From Enoplolaimus lenunculus (lineage: Eukaryota; Nematoda; Enoplea; Enoplida; Thoracostomopsidae), in NCBI GenBank assembly GCA_030248215.1, contig JASANG010000304.1, positions 52,604 to 116,603 on the forward strand: 64,000 nucleotides of DNA, written 5' to 3'. The translations under genes and the position numbers were made by a program. The notes under the pieces are model-generated. The model saw only the letters and a list, made by a program, of their open reading frames with translations, was not told the origin of the DNA and did not search any database. Positions 63,146 through 64,000 of this stretch are shown piece by piece. Every line of letters begins with the position of its first letter. Within the stretch, counting starts at the first letter, position 1.

Positions 63146-63540
63146 CTAGCGAAGCGCGGAGTTTCGCCAAGCGTTTTATCTTTTGTACTCTGGGGTCGAA
63201 AGGTGGATGTCCAACTGTCCGTTCGAAAAGAATCTCAGGAACGGCTTAACCGATTTTGATAAACTTTTTTGCAAGTCAATTATCCTTGTGTTTTAGCTCG
63301 CATTGGAATTTTAAAATTTTAAGTCGTTTATTAGCTACAGGCCTAATTTACGCTTATAAACTGCTAATATGCAAATTATTTATTAGCTAACTGGAGGTTT
63401 GTAAACAGTGTATGCAGATTTCTCGCACCCAAAAACCCTTTAATTGCTGAAATTAGATTGCTTCTAACTGTAATAATTAGTGAAATAATGTAGAAAGTCC
63501 TAATTTAGGATTAATTAATTATGCAAATTAGTCAAGTTAT
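63145..63540 (-). repeat. Long GAGCGAAGCTC repeat, copy 4, inverted
   Basis: Reverse orientation: GCGAAGCGCGGAGTTTCGCC, then GGTCGAAAGGTGGATGTCC, then two ATGCAAATTA units. A short end fragment of the same family is at 37085-37290. Confidence 0.6.
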
Positions 63541-63695
63541 TTGTGTTATTTTCAGCAACTTTATTGGTGCTTTTTATAACTATAGAGCTATATTAATTGC
63601 TGGAGACGAGCTATGGTGCATTTGGTAGCTGACAAGGTTAGTTGGCAACTTTTTGATTAAAATTGAGATTATAGGCTTTGCAAATAATATATATC

Positions 63696-63870
63696 AGGGT
63701 GTAACCGGATATCCGTTTCCGTTCCCGGTAAAAATCGCTGTCCGTTTCTGTTATATAAATAACGAAAACTCTATTATTTTTTACGTTCAAAATTAGTTAT
63801 AAATCACGTATATATCTCGCAATTTTTGGCTACAGATATCCTGCAATTGTTTGAAATGAAATAAAAATTA
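63696..63870 (+). mobile_element. CCGG-family mini-transposon end
   Basis: CAGGGTGTAACCGGATATCC begins the element. The far end is decayed or absent. The interior overlaps a stretch also seen at 13930-14010. Confidence 0.45.
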
Positions 63871-63896
63871 CAAAATTCATAGCTGTAATCTGAGCC

Positions 63897-64000
63897 AGGG
63901 ATGGGCGGAGACCGGCAATGAAAGGTCTCGGACTCGGTCAACTTTTGATCATCACCGAAAAAAAGAAAATTTACAGAATAAATTATTTGTAATGCGTTTA
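63897..64000 (+). mobile_element. GGTCTCGG-family element, cut by window end
   Basis: CAGGGATGGGCGGAGACC followed by AGGTCTCGGACTCGGTC. It continues past the window. Confidence 0.45.

Overview
This is intron-rich metazoan nuclear DNA. I read four split protein-coding genes in it, all with animal relatives: SIN1/MAPKAP1 and TMEM104 on the minus strand, then CPT2 and an NDUFAF3-like gene on the plus strand. The low GC content, introns of about 0.1-4 kb, and dense short DNA transposons suggest an invertebrate. A tunicate is possible, but nothing here proves a lineage. No bacterial-style operon, CRISPR array or rRNA gene was seen. For each gene I chained exons by protein similarity and required GT-AG borders (one GC-AG) and consistent codon phase. 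All four chains close with no phase error.

Layout. 1-1620: two tandem TTAA-flanked mini-transposons that carry tRNA-like sequences. 1621-8899 (-): SIN1, 12 exons, 807 codons (mTORC2 subunit). 8900-17911: repeats only, with two 1.1-kb dispersed copies, an 18-bp minisatellite and an element with perfect 159-bp inverted ends. 17912-25615 (-): TMEM104, 11 exons, 670 codons, its introns full of CAGGG-ended mini-transposons. 25616-37766: a decayed LINE (minus), a decayed Ty3/gypsy integrase region (plus), then a tandem duplication (33333-37027) whose units each hold a hAT-like element with 73-nt tRNA-like repeats. 37767-51135 (+): CPT2, 11 exons found; the 5' exon with the import signal was not found. 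53890-60741 (+): NDUFAF3-like complex I assembly factor, 7 exons. 60742-64000: repeats.

Functionally, the two plus-strand genes both encode mitochondrial proteins (long-chain acylcarnitine use, complex I assembly). The two minus-strand genes act in mTORC2 signalling and as a putative membrane transporter. I see no evidence that the four form one system. The most distinctive feature is the transposon fauna: several unrelated-looking families share CAGGG/CCCTG ends and make 8-bp target duplications, as hAT elements do, and each has its own self-similar short repeats inside the ends.
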